64,000 bases of DNA from Onthophagus taurus (Eukaryota; Arthropoda; Insecta; Coleoptera; Scarabaeidae). This document shows, in pieces, positions 1-11,783 of this stretch; the first letter of the stretch is position 1, and every line of letters starts with the position of its first letter. The stretch covers positions 1,798,001 through 1,862,000 of the forward strand of contig NC_091973.1 of the NCBI RefSeq assembly GCF_036711975.1. The letters are read 5' to 3'. The notes beneath the pieces are model-generated. The model saw only the letters and a program-made list of their open reading frames with translations, was not told the origin of the DNA and searched no databases. The translations under genes were made by a program, and so were the position numbers.

Positions 1-2
1 AA

Positions 3-263
3 TCAGTAGAAGAAGCAACATGGTGCTCTGGATTAGTGATTGCGCCAAAACCGAATTGTATAACAAAAACGGCGAAATCGTTAAGTTCAAAACGTTCAAA
101 GAAAGTATTTCAGCAGAAAGAAAAAAGAAGGGCTAAATACAACACAAGAAGACATCGGCCAAAACAATATTTGGGGTTCAACCCCGACGAAGAAGTGCAG
201 AAAACGTGCACTGAGACAAGAAGCGGAAGAAGAGTTATTCCCCCAAATCGATTAAATTATTAA
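3..263 (+). CDS. 3' end of an unidentified gene, truncated by the window edge
   Basis: An open frame runs from the left edge to a TAA at 261-263, giving at least 86 residues. The visible part is strongly basic (many Lys/Arg) and ends in TRSGRRVIPPNRLNY. That tail has the spacing R-S-x-R-x4-P seen in CENP-C-type motifs, but similar basic tails also end many LTR-retrotransposon Pol proteins. I cannot choose between a host chromatin protein and a retroelement remnant. No initiator ATG is visible, so the start lies outside the window. The region just after the stop is AT-rich. The gene would be convergent with the VWA-like gene to its right. Confidence 0.4.
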   Translation, partial: SVEEATWCSGLVIAPKPNCITKTAKSLSSKRSKKVFQQKEKRRAKYNTRRHRPKQYLGFNPDEEVQKTCTETRSGRRVIPPNRLNY

Positions 264-2190
264 ATAAATTAAATTAATATTAAAAATATTATGTATTATT
301 GTATTGTATTAGTAATAATTACCAAAGAATATATTTTTTTAAGTTAAATTTGATTAAAAATTGTGTACTATAACGACTTGGTTGAGAGAAATTTATGTTG
401 AAAAGAATCCGGAGAGAAACAGTGGATCATGAGGATCGAACCTTACCTATGGTTTTACCATAACCGGTCCAACTGGTCCAGGAGAGCCGAATGTGCCTCC
501 CGCACCGCTATGGCCATTGTATCAAGGAATGCGGCCCGACACAATCCGGGCCCCGCAGAAATCCCTATAAATTTCAGCATGTTCTCTTGCAAAACGAAGC
601 AGTGGAAGAAGAAGAAGAAGAGTATAAGAAAGATCGAACTGTGGAGGTCGAAGATCGAAGAAGAAGAGAACCAGAGAAAAGGAGGAGAAACATGGCAAAA
701 TGGCGTCGGATCTGTTTTTCGCGCAAAGACACGTTACATAAGGCGATTTTGCTCCGGGACAGAGGCGCAGGAGGTAGAAGTCGAAAAACGCCTGTTTCGT
801 TTCGGTTCTTTTGTCCAAAACTCGCGGTCCGAAGGTCGACGAGTCCGGAGCGGAGCGGAGCGGTGGTCCGGAGAGGCTGCGGGTACCCCGGACCGACATT
901 CCAAGTGTAGGCGCTCGTACCTGTGACGAGGAGTAAAGAAAAACGCCGTTCGGCTAGTTCTCTGCCCCTTTGCCTTTCGCTCTCTATCTCTCTCCGTCCC
1001 TCGCAAAAGACGCCGCGAGGACGGAACAACGGAGAGGGAACGACCGCGTCTGGACGGCAAAGCAAAAAAAATTAAATACATTAACCTGTTAGGAATCCGG
1101 CCGTCGAGACGTCCACCGAACGAACCGCGAGAAATTTCTAGAAAAGGCCGATGTGTTTCCCAATAATCCCATCGTTTCCAATACACTTTATATCTACACG
1201 ATCTTCCATATCGAATTCAAAATGTTTATTCAAGCATTTCTAGATATTTCATTTAATTTGCTTTTTAAATTTCAATAACAACATAATTCTATACGTACAC
1301 AATTGGTTTATCTAAAAATTTATCATCTTATTTTAATAATTTATTTATTCTAGAATCTTTAGTACAAAACGATTTCTATTTAATTCTTAAAAATATTTTT
1401 GTATAAAACGCCGATGGAATCTTTTCAACTCATTTTTATACAAAAAATAATTTAATTAAATTTTGTTATATATAAATATATAACTTACATATTAATTGTT
1501 ATAATAAATATAAATGAAAAAGTTTAAATAAAATTTGAATTGCTTTAAAAGATAGGGCGTTATAAAGGGGTAAACGCGAAGGATGGCAGCAGCTTCAGCA
1601 GCACTAACAGCAAGCAGGGGGGAGTGGGAGGCGGAGATTTGAACTGGCAGAGGAGCGGCGTTGTACGCAGCTCGACCGGAGACCGACGGAAAAGGCCAAA
1701 AAGACCAAAAAGACCGCCGGTTTCCAAATATCGCCTACGGCCGCCGAGTAGAAAGTTTGGGAGCTCGGTGGCATACAAAACAGGTTGCGCCTTGGGCTCG
1801 GCCGACGCGAGCCTTCGAAACTGGTTTCCAGACGGGGCTCCACTGCTCAACAGGTTCGACGACTGCGCTTAGTTCTTCGTCCGGTGGCAAGGCGAGCGCG
1901 TCCGTAAAGTCTGCTTCCTCCGCAGGAGGCAGGAGAGGGCCTTCGTGCATACCTCACCGTCGTGGTCACGTGTACAACAGTGCCCAGTTCGATTCGATCC
2001 GGACAGCCGTCGGAGCTGACGTTTTCTTTGGTTATCTAGCTGTATGAGTGCCTTTTCGACGTCATAAAGCTAGGTTACCGGAGTTAAAGTCATCTTCGAA
2101 CCAACGAGAAACGAACCAGAAGATGACCAAGAATAATCCAGCCGCCAGAAGGTAGAATCCCCTACGCTATTCATCCGAAAGAGCGCCCCT
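264..2190. other. Intergenic region with two CpG-rich patches
   Basis: About 1.9 kb lies between two genes whose 3' ends face each other. Two patches, roughly 560-1160 and 1560-2050, are GC-rich and full of CpG, in contrast to the AT-rich DNA between and around them. Several overlapping frames are open on both strands, as expected from GC-rich sequence with few stops. None has recognisable protein features or conserved-looking composition. The patches could be promoters or non-coding first exons of a distant or nested gene, or an enhancer. No core promoter element decides between these. Confidence 0.45.
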
Positions 2191-5100
2191 TCAGATGGAC
2201 TCGTAAAGAACATATGGTACGAGTCCGATCAGCATCAATGTGAGCGACGCTCGAGACGATCCCGACCATCGCACCTCTATATCCATTCTAATCTGATCAG
2301 GATATCTACATTCCATCTCTAACAAAAAAAGTCATTTTTTTTTTTATTTTGAAAAATCAATTTTAATAAAAATCATTTTCTTACCAGTACATTTTAAATT
2401 AGAATCATTACTAATCGCTGAAAATTCAACATTACACAAAGAACCAATCCCACAAATCATCGAAACATCGAAGGTGATCTCATCGGATCCCGTTATTTTG
2501 TTACAACCAACGTCTTTATATTCTCTGTAATTCTCTCTACGATCCCCTCCATACTCCTCTCTATAATTCTCTTTATAATCTCTATAATACTCATTATCGG
2601 CATTTCGTGCGCAAATGGTTACATCACCGTAACCGTATCCCTTAAATCGGACGGTAACCGAGGTCCTCGCGACAATTTCGCGATGGACCAAGTATTTCCT
2701 CCGCATCCCCGGAGTGATATAATCCTCGACATCCGTCACTCCACCACAGAACGGATCGACAATGCTTGACGATGTCTCTTGTAACATAGGCATAACGACA
2801 TCGACAACGCTTCTAGAACCTTCCAATCCTTCTCTGCTTACCGTTGTTAAGATTTGGACGTCGGGAAAATTATCGACGAGATTGCGGTAGTGAGATGCCG
2901 AGTTTTCTGAGGTGACATAAACGATTCGGACGTCGGGACGCGTCCCCTTTAGAGTCCTCATCGACGATTGAGTTCTGGTTGCGTCATCACTACCCACGAG
3001 AGCGGTGCTGGCGAAAACCAGAACCACGTGACCAAACGCACGCGATTTCTTAATACCGCAATCCGATGATGATGCCTCTTGGTAAAGTTCTGTTACTGTA
3101 TTTAAACTCGTTGATAAATGTAATCTTTCTGGAACTATAAAATGTATTAAAAATTAATGTTATACTTTTTGTTGCATTTATCTCACAATTTGTGGTGTTT
3201 CTTAGGTTGGCGAAGACTTGATAGAGGTCGTTGGTAACATTGGAGATCCATTCGCCGGTTTGTCCATTAATTATGCCCAATTTGCTGCCATAGTGAGATA
3301 CGTCGGCTAATTCCGCTAAGTACCTACGAAATGGGAAAGGCAATCGATGAGGCGTCAACAGAAAATCTTAATGAATTCGACCTTAAAACCCGAGAAAGGA
3401 TTGCTCAAACACCTCTCGGCGGAACGTGTCAATTCCGCTAAACAAAAACGGCTGTTTTGAAATACATACGTATTTCAAGCGACATTAAAAACGTCTGCGA
3501 TTTATTTTTATTTAGTGTTTTATTTTATTTTTATTTTACTTCAAAGTGGAATGTCCCAAAAAATGTTTTATTTGATTATTAAATATTAAAGTTATTTGTG
3601 CATTTTTTTTATCCAAACATTAATTAATAAGATGTAAAAAATAAACGAAAACCAAGTACCCAGTAAATATCAATCAAGCATGCTTAAACCACCGACAATA
3701 TAAAGTCAGGTAGAAATTCTTCCCTCAGAATTCCACCGTCCCATTTCGTTACATTCCAACAGGTGTTCGGGTTCTTTTCTACCTGGCGATCGAATCAATT
3801 AATAACTTACGATATTATTGAGAATATCTCGTCCTGTTTCCACGTCCCATCCAAAATAACTATGATTTCTAAATTATTCATTGCTTCTTCATCTTCGCAT
3901 ACCCCATAAGTATTAGAAATATCATCTAAAATAATTTTACAAAAAATAACATCGAGGTTTTACTTAATATAAATAAAAGATTTAACACCAACTTGAATAA
4001 TTTTTGAAGTAATCATCTATTTTCTTGGAGTAAGTTTCGATGGTTTCTTTATAAACGGTACTCCCATAACGAGCGTTTTGTTCTAAAAGTTGCGCAACAG
4101 CGTTTATCTGCTCGGCGAAATCGAAATCTCGAAAAATTGGTACAAGTTTGCTTCTTCTTTCGCAAGCTTTGTACGTTTTATCAAACGCGACTCCTCGTTT
4201 CGAATAGTACATATCTAAAATCTGGCTTAATCTGACGCTGCTCATTATATCCGTCCAACGTTTTAATTCTCTCGCTAATATCAACCCTAATAAGATAGAC
4301 ATTTAATTAAATTAAATTCATTTAATCATAAACACACCATCTAATCCTCCTAGAAATTCAGCTTCGGTCATATCCCACCTATGTTCAGAAAGATAATGCT
4401 CCCTAGGATACATAGTATTATTCCAACGTCCTGATTGTCCAAAACTAACATTCGAATTAACATTTTGACTAAAAATTACTTCTGCCATGTCCCCAACAAG
4501 GGTAACGGCCAAAACATTGTTAACTTTTACAGATTCAGAAACGTCGGAGTCAAAAGTAATGTTAAGCTCTTTGCTGATATCACTCATTAAGCTCTGCAAC
4601 TCCACGTGGGACTCCTCAAACGCTGCTATAAAGGCCGCGATTAGATGTCCAGGAGAAACGGTTCCCCATCGAGTTTTTATAACCCCTTTTTCAACGGGGC
4701 AATCGCTTAAAAGTCGTCGGGTGTTGTTCCCAACCTTTGCGGTATTTCTTACTTCGCAAGTGTATCTTTCGTCGCCTCTTTCCCATGATCTCAATGAGTT
4801 GGATATCAAATCATGGAGGATACATAATTCTTCCTGGGTGAAAGCTTCGTAAGGAAATCTTTCATCGTTTCCAGTGAGAAAATGGAGAGCTATCATTTGA
4901 AACTTAAAGAACTGTTTGTTAGTTGCTTTAAACGCGATTACGAATTCATTTTCGGTTCCAAATTCGGATTCCTCTATTCCATCTAATTTCGCACTAAAAC
5001 ATATAAAGACTTATTTATGCGGAAATAATTATGAGGCGGAGATGATTTTACGCGTAAAATACTGCAGTAGCTAACATCCGGATATTTAAGTAACTTTTTG

Positions 5101-5452
5101 GGTAATCTTCTAATTTTCTAATAAGTTCTATGAAGACTGGTATGTTATGGGGCACATTTGGAATCGTTTCGGAAAAATTTCTTCTGTAGCAATCTCTCAG
5201 CCTCTCAGGTAATGATGGAGATATTGTATTTATTGCATAAATTGCTAAAACAAGTTTTTTAATGTTAAAAGACATCGAAAAGAAGTTGTATTGGCAACCA
5301 TCTTTACATTTTATGTTAAAATTTTTAAATATAAGAAATAAATTTGCCAATTTTCTTAAGATAATTAAATATATATTTGTAAAGACATTTAAATTAAAAA
5401 CGAAATACTCACATATAAATAAAGTTGTTGTAACAATTATTATTTTGGACAT
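2191..5452 (-). CDS. Secreted, probably GPI-anchored VWA-like protein (770 aa)
   Basis: Eight exons join into one frame: 5413-5452, 5052-5244, 4338-4993, 3993-4286, 3811-3925, 3187-3323, 2385-3134 and 2191-2318 (2,313 nt). All introns are GT-AG; the donor after the fourth exon (GTTGGT) is weak. The start gives a hydrophobic signal peptide (about residues 1-20). Residues about 405-600 have a Rossmann-like pattern: EIIVILDGTW at the place of a VWA first strand, then a segment on running and scoring (YGSKLGIINGQTGEWI), then HVVLVFAS and DVRIVYVTS strands. The metal site is degenerate: DGTWK replaces DxSxS. The last exon ends in a hydrophobic tail (ASLTLMLIGLVPYVLY) without a cytoplasmic part, which suggests a GPI signal. 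Several N-glycosylation sequons are present. The gene is head-to-head with Arp6. I do not recognise the exact family; VWA assignment is inference, while the gene model itself is firm. Confidence 0.78.
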
Positions 5453-5909
5453 GTTTACGCGATGAAAGGGGTGGAGAAACTGTTACTCATATTTTTTATC
5501 TTATCAGCTAGATCGTGGAACATTTACAAAATATGTAATCAGTAAAAGTTATTTATTTTCGAAAATTAGTACTTTGTAACAACAAAGTAAGGTGTTTGAG
5601 TAACTACATCATTGAGATTCTTGTTGATGTCTTCGAAAATGGCCGTGATTAGTTTTTGTTTTTGAATAATAAAATATATTTAAATAATAACGTGTCATCT
5701 AGTGGTGAATAGTGCTCACAGATTTTCCCACCATTCACGATTTCTAAACAGTGGTCGCTAAAAGCCCGCGGATGCGCAGTTTAGACCTCTTCCGACGTAG
5801 TATCTTTCTGTCACTTTCGTTTTGCGGTGTTTTGTCCGCACCAAACCATAATTTACATTATTTATTGATATTTATGAATTGATTGTGATCAAAAATTAAT
5901 AGTGACGCT
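5453..5909. promoter_or_regulatory. Shared intergenic region between divergent genes
   Basis: The start codons of the VWA-like gene (-) and Arp6 (+) are 457 bp apart and point away from each other, so both promoters and 5' UTRs must lie here or overlap. The stretch around 5740-5830 is locally CpG-richer than its surroundings, which fits a promoter. No TATA box in a convincing position was found. Confidence 0.4.
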
Positions 5910-8900
5910 ATGGATGGTTCTAATAAGCGACAACGACCCGATTATAAAGCCTATGTCCTTAGCCGTTCTTACACTACAAAGCGACAAAAAAACGCTTCCA
6001 CAGACTTCCATGGCACCATCGTGAAGACCAAAACAAGTAAGGAAATATTATTAATTATTTAATTTTAAATACATCTTTGTTATTTACATGCAAGTTTTTT
6101 TTTCTTTTAGTATCTCCAGCAGCAATAATTTGTGACTCAGGAGGATACAGCATAAAAGTGGGAAGTAGTACAAGATCTGAACCAGAGTAAGTTTATTCAC
6201 TGCAATCACTTATTTTATCATTAATAAAATCGTTTCCAAAGAATAGTTCCCAACTGTATTATGAAAGCAAAATCAGAAAGGAAGAGGTTATTTGTTGGGA
6301 ATCAAATTGAAGAGTGTCGTGACCTTTCAGGGCTTTATTACCTTTTACCCTGCGAAAAGGGCTTCATTACCAAATGGGATGTGCAAAAACCAATTTGGGA
6401 CCAAGTTTTTAATAGTCATCCGGTCAATGATAAACCTCTCATTATGACCCAACCTATATTTAATTTCAAATCGATCCAGGAATGTATGGACGAAATATTC
6501 TTTGAGGAATATGAAGTTAAATCCATGCTGAGGACGTGCCCTACTGATTTAGCTAGATATCAATATGTTTATGAGAGAGGTAGAAATGTTTCATGTATAG
6601 TTATTGACTCAGGGTATAGCTTCACACACATTGTTCCTTATATTAAAGGAAAAAAATATTATCCTGGTATTAAGCGAATATTTGTAGGGGGAAAGGTATA
6701 AAATTTTAGTTTGGGAAACTTTAATTACATAGTTTTTTTTTGTGTAGTTATTAACAAATTATTTAAAAGACATCCTTTCATATCGGAAGTTACATGTGAT
6801 GGAAGAAACTTATGTCATTAACCAAGTTAAAGAAGATACATGCTTTGTCTCTCAATCATTAAAAGATGACATGATGACAGCCAAAAGTTCTGGTTCAAAT
6901 AGCATTTTAAGAAACTACATTTTACCAGATTTTAATAATATTCGTAGAGGGTAAGAAGTTTTATTTGAAAAATATTTTGATACAAACAATAATTAAGAAG
7001 ATAATTTTGAATTTAATTTCTATACTATTCACAGGGAAATTAAAAAATTGATAATTTAAAAAAATAGTGCCAATGAAAGTTGTTCCTTGTTTAATTCTTA
7101 ACAAGTTTTATTTGAAAAATATTTTGATACAAACAATAATTAGGAAAATAATCTTGAATTTCATTTCTATACTATTCACAGGGAAATTAAAAAGTTGATA
7201 ATTTTAAAAAATGGTGCCCATAAAAGTTGTTCCTTGTCTAATTCTTAACAAGTTTTATTTGAAAAATATTTTGATACAAACAATAATTAAGAAGATAATC
7301 TTGAATTAAATTTCTATACTGTTCACAGGGAAATTAAAAAGTTGATAATTTTTAAAAATGGTGCCAACAAACGTTGTTCCTTGTCTAATTCTTAACAAGT
7401 TTTATTTGAAAAATATTTTGATACAAACAATAATTAAGAAGATAATCTTGAATTTCATTTCTATACTATTCACAGGGAAATTAAAAAGTTGTTAATTTTA
7501 AAAAATGGTGCCAACAAACGTTGATCCTTGTTTAATTCTTAACAAGTTTTATTTGAAAAATATTTTGATACAAACAATAATCAAGAAAATAATCATGAAT
7601 TTAATTTCTATACTGTTCAAAGGGAAATTAAAAAGTTGATAATTTTAAAAAATGGTGCCAATGAAAGTTGTTCCTTTTTTAATTCTTAACAAGTTTTATT
7701 TCAAAAATTTTTTGATACAAACAATAATTAGGAAGATAATCTTGAATTTCATTTCTATACTATTCACAGGGGAAATTAAAAAATTGATAATTTTAAAAAA
7801 TAGTGCCAATAAAAGTTGTTCCTTCTTTAATTCTTAACAAGTTTTATTTGAAAAATATTTTGATACAAACAATAATTAAGAAGATAATCTTGAATTTCAT
7901 TTCTATACTATTCACAGGGAAATTAAAAAGTTGATAATTTTAAAAAATGGTACCAATGAAAGTTGTTCCTTGTTTAATTCTTAACAAGTTTTATTTGAAA
8001 AATATTTTCATACAAACAATAATTAAGAAGATAATCTTGAATTAAATTTCTATACTGTTCACAGGGAAATTAAAAAGTTGATAATTTTCAAAAATGGTGC
8101 CAATGAAAGTTGTTCCTTGTTTAATTCTTAACAAGTTTTATTTGAAAAATATTTTGATACAAACAATAATTAGGAAGATAATCTTGAATTAAATTTCTAT
8201 ACTATTCACAGGGAAATTAAAAAATTGATAATTTTCAAAAATAGTGCCAACAAAGGTTGTTCCTTGCTTAATTCTTAACAAGTTTTATTTGAAAAATATT
8301 TTGATACAAACAATAATTAAGAAGATAATCTTGAATTTCATTCCTATACTATTCACAGGGAAATTAAAAAGTTGATAATTTTAAAAAATGGTGCCAATAA
8401 AAGTTGTTTCTTGTTTAATTCTTAACAAGTTTTATTTGAAAAATATTTTCATATAAACAATAATTAAGAATATAATCTTGAATTTCATTTCTATACTATT
8501 CATAGGGAAATTAAAAAGTTGATAATTTTAAAAAATGGTGCCAATGAATGTTGTTCCTTGTTTAATTCTTAACAAGTTTTATTTGAAAAATATTTTGATA
8601 CAAACAATAATTAAGAAGATAATCTTGAATTTCATTTCTATACTATTCACAGGGAAATTAAAAAGTTGATAATTTTAAAAAATGTTGCCAATGAAAGTTG
8701 TTCCTTGTCTAATTCTTAACAAGTTTTGTTTAAAAAATATTTTGATATAAACAATAATTAGGAAAATAATCTTGAATTTAATTTCTATACTGTTCAAAAG
8801 GAAATTAAAAAGTTGATAACTTAAAAAAATGGTGCCAATGAAAGTTGTTCCTTGTTTAATTCTTAACAAGTTTTATTTGAAAAATATTTTGATACAAACA

Positions 8901-10472
8901 ATAATTAAGAAGATAATCTTGAATTTCATTTCTATACTATTCACAGGGAAATTAAAAAGTTGATAATTTTAAAAAATGGTGCCAATAAACGTTGTTCCTT
9001 GTTTAATTCTTAACAAGTTTTATTTGAAAAATATTTTGATACAAACAATAATTAAGAATATAATCTTGAATTTAATTTCTATACTATTCACAGGGAAATT
9101 AAAAAATTGATAATTTAACAAAATGGTGCCAATGAAAGTTGTTCCTTGTCTAATTCTTAACAAGTTTTATTTGAAAAATATTTTCATACAAACAATAATT
9201 AAGAAGATAATCTTGAATTTCATTTCTATACTATTCACAGGGAAATTAAAAAATTGATAATTTAAAAAAATGGTGCCAATGAAAGTTGTTCCTTGTCTAA
9301 TTCTTAACAAGTTTTATTTGAAAAATATTTTTATACAAACAATAATTAAGAACATAATATTGAATTTAATTTCTATACTATTCACAGGGAAATTATAAAA
9401 TTGATAATTTTCAAAAATAGTGCCAACAAAGGTTGTTCCTTGTTTAATTCTTAACAAGTTTTATTTGAAAAATATTTTGATAATTTTAAATTCCATTTCC
9501 ATATATAATTATTAATAATTTTTAGGTATGTTCAAAATCCAGACGACAAACAATTCCCAGAAAATTGCCAAATCCTCCACTTAAACAATGAAAGATTCAC
9601 TGTACCAGAACTCTTAATGCGCCCTTCAAACATAGGCATGCAATATATGGGGATTCCAGAAGCTGTAGCGAAATGCATTGAATTGTGTCCCGAAAATGAG
9701 CGCCAAACGCTCATGAATAATATCGTATTAATCGGGGGAAATGCAAATTTCCCTGGATACAAAGAACGACTTTATGCGGATATTCGATATTTAACACCTT
9801 GCCATTTATCGTTAAATATTCATCTCCCAGAAAAGTACGTACGATTCATTTTATTTTTCTTTAACATCAATTTATTTTTGTAGCCCCATTTTATATCCTT
9901 GGCAAGGTGGAAAAACCCTCTCTCGAAGTAAGCACTTCCAGTCCATGGTTGTGACAAAATATGATTACGAAGAATATGGATCAAAAGTAACTTACAAAAA
10001 ATTTAGTGATTGGTGGGTTTTTAATCTTAGTTTAATCTCGATTATTAATTTTGTCTTTTGCAGGTTAACCGCGGAAGTACCTGAACCAAAAATTGAAGTA
10101 AAACCAAAGAAAATCTCTATTTTAGACAACTTAAAAGGATTGGACGTCTTCGGGAAATGCGGTGATGATTCCCAAGAAGTTCCAACGCTGCGAAAATCGC
10201 CAGTATTAAACCAAAGTATCGAACATCACCTCCAACCCTTGATAGCAACCCCGGTTTTAAATAAACAAGAACACATAACTTTACCGGAGAATGCGTCCAT
10301 CACAGTGTTACCACGCGAAAATGAATCAACACAAACGATTGAAATTAAAAAGAACTTTATTCCGATTACAGCGATTAGATTAAAATCGAATGTGGTATCC
10401 ACTTTGCGATTTATTCCCATTGGCGAAGTTTTAAAGGGAAACGCGATTCTTGGCAATATGAAATTGAAATAG
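5910..10472 (+). CDS. Arp6: Actin-related protein 6 (568 aa, extended at both ends)
   Basis: Seven exons: 5910-6036, 6111-6186, 6242-6695, 6748-6950, 9526-9834, 9884-10012 and 10064-10472 (1,707 nt). The core, about residues 45-425, matches animal ARP6/ACTR6 along its length: IICDSGGYSIKVG (first phosphate loop), VPNC, IDSGYSFTHIVPY (second phosphate loop), VINQVKED, NERFTVPELL, IGMQYMGIPEA, IVLIGGNANFPGYKERL and MVVTKYDYEEYG. ARP6 is a nuclear subunit of the SWR1/SRCAP complex that exchanges H2A.Z into nucleosomes. Human ARP6 is about 396 aa. Here about 45 basic residues (KRQRPDYK...) precede the actin fold, and about 135 residues follow it, encoded by the last exon. The tail has no recognised domain; it is rich in Lys, Pro, Ile and Val. 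Exon 4 is followed by a 2.6-kb intron filled with a 147-bp satellite. A poly(A) signal is at 10586. Confidence 0.93.
6954..9480. repeat. 147-bp satellite array inside Arp6 intron 4 (about 17 copies)
   Basis: The landmark ACAAGTTTTATTTG recurs at 7101, 7248, 7395, 7542 and onward with an exact 147-bp spacing. The first unit starts at 6954, three bases after the intron 4 donor begins, so the splice donor GTAAGAAG fuses into the repeat. The last partial unit runs into about 45 bp of unique sequence ending in the real acceptor at 9525. Units differ at scattered positions. Each contains TATACTATTCACAG followed by GG, which resembles a 3' splice site. Short frames across the array (for example 7652-7837) are not coding. 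The same monomer occurs in the intergenic copies at 11.05-11.73 and 12.22-13.05 kb. Confidence 0.95.
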
Positions 10473-10585
10473 TTTATTTTTCTTTTTATTCAACTTTTTA
10501 TTTGCGGGCGCAATTTTAGATAAAAAAATGTAATATCAACAACAAAAAAATGTTGCTGTTTGTAAATAATATTTCCGTACAAAAA

Positions 10586-10591
10586 AATAAA
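10586..10591 (+). terminator. Arp6 poly(A) signal
   Basis: AATAAA lies 114 bp after the Arp6 stop codon, within an A-rich stretch. Confidence 0.6.
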
Positions 10592-10621
10592 TAAATAGAA
10601 AACACACCTGAAACAATTGGT

Positions 10622-11049
10622 CAATTTAACGGATTCAAACGAAATTCGCTTGTTGTTCCTTTTACGTTGTATTTAATCTTTGTATATATACATTATAATA
10701 AAAAAACAAAAACTATTAATTTGATTTCTTTTTTATTTTTGTCCTTAATTACAATTATTAATGAAAGGAGAGGTCAAAAATGAAACAATTAATACCCCAA
10801 ATACATTTATTTAATAAAATTTGATTATAAAGATGCGATTAAATTGATTACATGATAAAAGCATATTAAAATTCTTGCGTTATACTTTCATTGCAAGCTT
10901 GAAGTTGGTTTAACTTTGATGGTGTAATCTAAAAAAAAATCTTAAATACTTTTTTTTATGATTACTAAGAATAATACTTACACGGTGTATCTTCATCATC
11001 GCTAGAAATATAAATTGGCTCATTATAATCAAAATGATTATTTTGATTG
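10622..11049 (-). pseudogene. First extra copy of the terminal exon region of the 690-aa gene
   Basis: This block repeats, with few differences, the 3' part of the gene at 13375-15562: its last exon, the preceding intron, the donor, and about 65 bp of the preceding exon. It stops abruptly at TTTTGATTG (11041-11049), where the real gene continues with coding sequence. Here the sequence switches to the 147-bp satellite instead. The copy therefore lacks an upstream coding part and cannot encode the protein by itself. Confidence 0.85.
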
Positions 11050-11733
11050 AATTAAAAAATTGATAATTTTCAAAAATAGTGCCAACAAAGGTTGTTCCTT
11101 GCTTAATTCTTAACAAGTTTTATTTGAAAAATATTTTGATACAAACAACAATTAAGAAGATAATCTTGAGTTTCATTTCTATACTATTCACAGGGAAATT
11201 AAAAAGTTGATAATTTTAAAAAATGGTGCCAACAAACGTTGTTCCTTGTTTAATTCTTAACATGTTTTATTTGAAAAATATTCGGATACAAACAATAATT
11301 AAGAAGATACTCTTGAATTTCATTTCTATACTATTCACAGGGAAATTAAAAAATTGATAATTTTCAAAAATAGTGCCAACAAAGGTTGTTCCTTGCTTAA
11401 TTCTTAACAAGTTTTATTTGAAAAATATTTTGATACAAACAATAATTAGGAACATAATATTGAATTTAATTTCTATACTATTCACAGGGAAATTAAAAAG
11501 TTGATAATTTTCAAAAATGGTGCCAATGAAAGTTGTTCCTTGTCTAATTCTTAACAAGTTTTATTTGAAAAATATTTTGATACAAGCAATAATTAAGAAG
11601 ATAATCTTGAATTTCATTTCTATACTATTCACAGGGAAATTAAAAAGTTGATAATTTTAAAAAATTGTGCCAACAAACGTTGTTCCTTGTTTAATTCTTA
11701 ACAAGTTTTATTTGAAAAATATTTTGATAATTT
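11050..11733. repeat. 147-bp satellite, about 4.6 units
   Basis: These are the same monomers as in Arp6 intron 4. One unit carries the unusual variant ACATGTTTTATTTG followed by ATATTCGGATAC (about 11262-11290). The next satellite block carries it too, showing that the two blocks were duplicated together. Confidence 0.93.
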
Positions 11734-11783
11734 TCAATTCGATTTCTCTACCGTTTTTATACATATACATTATATATTATATA

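Noticed and set aside
365-490. tRNA-like box pair on the minus strand (TGGACCAGTTGG and GGTTCGATCC)
   Set aside because: The T-arm stem does not pair and there is no acceptor stem, so it is not a tRNA gene.
429-1186. Long overlapping frames on both strands in GC-rich DNA
   Set aside because: Frames overlap on opposite strands, are Arg-rich with no domain, and follow from scarcity of stop codons in CpG-rich sequence.
7652-8869. Small frames inside the 147-bp array
   Set aside because: They are repeat translations in an intron of Arp6.
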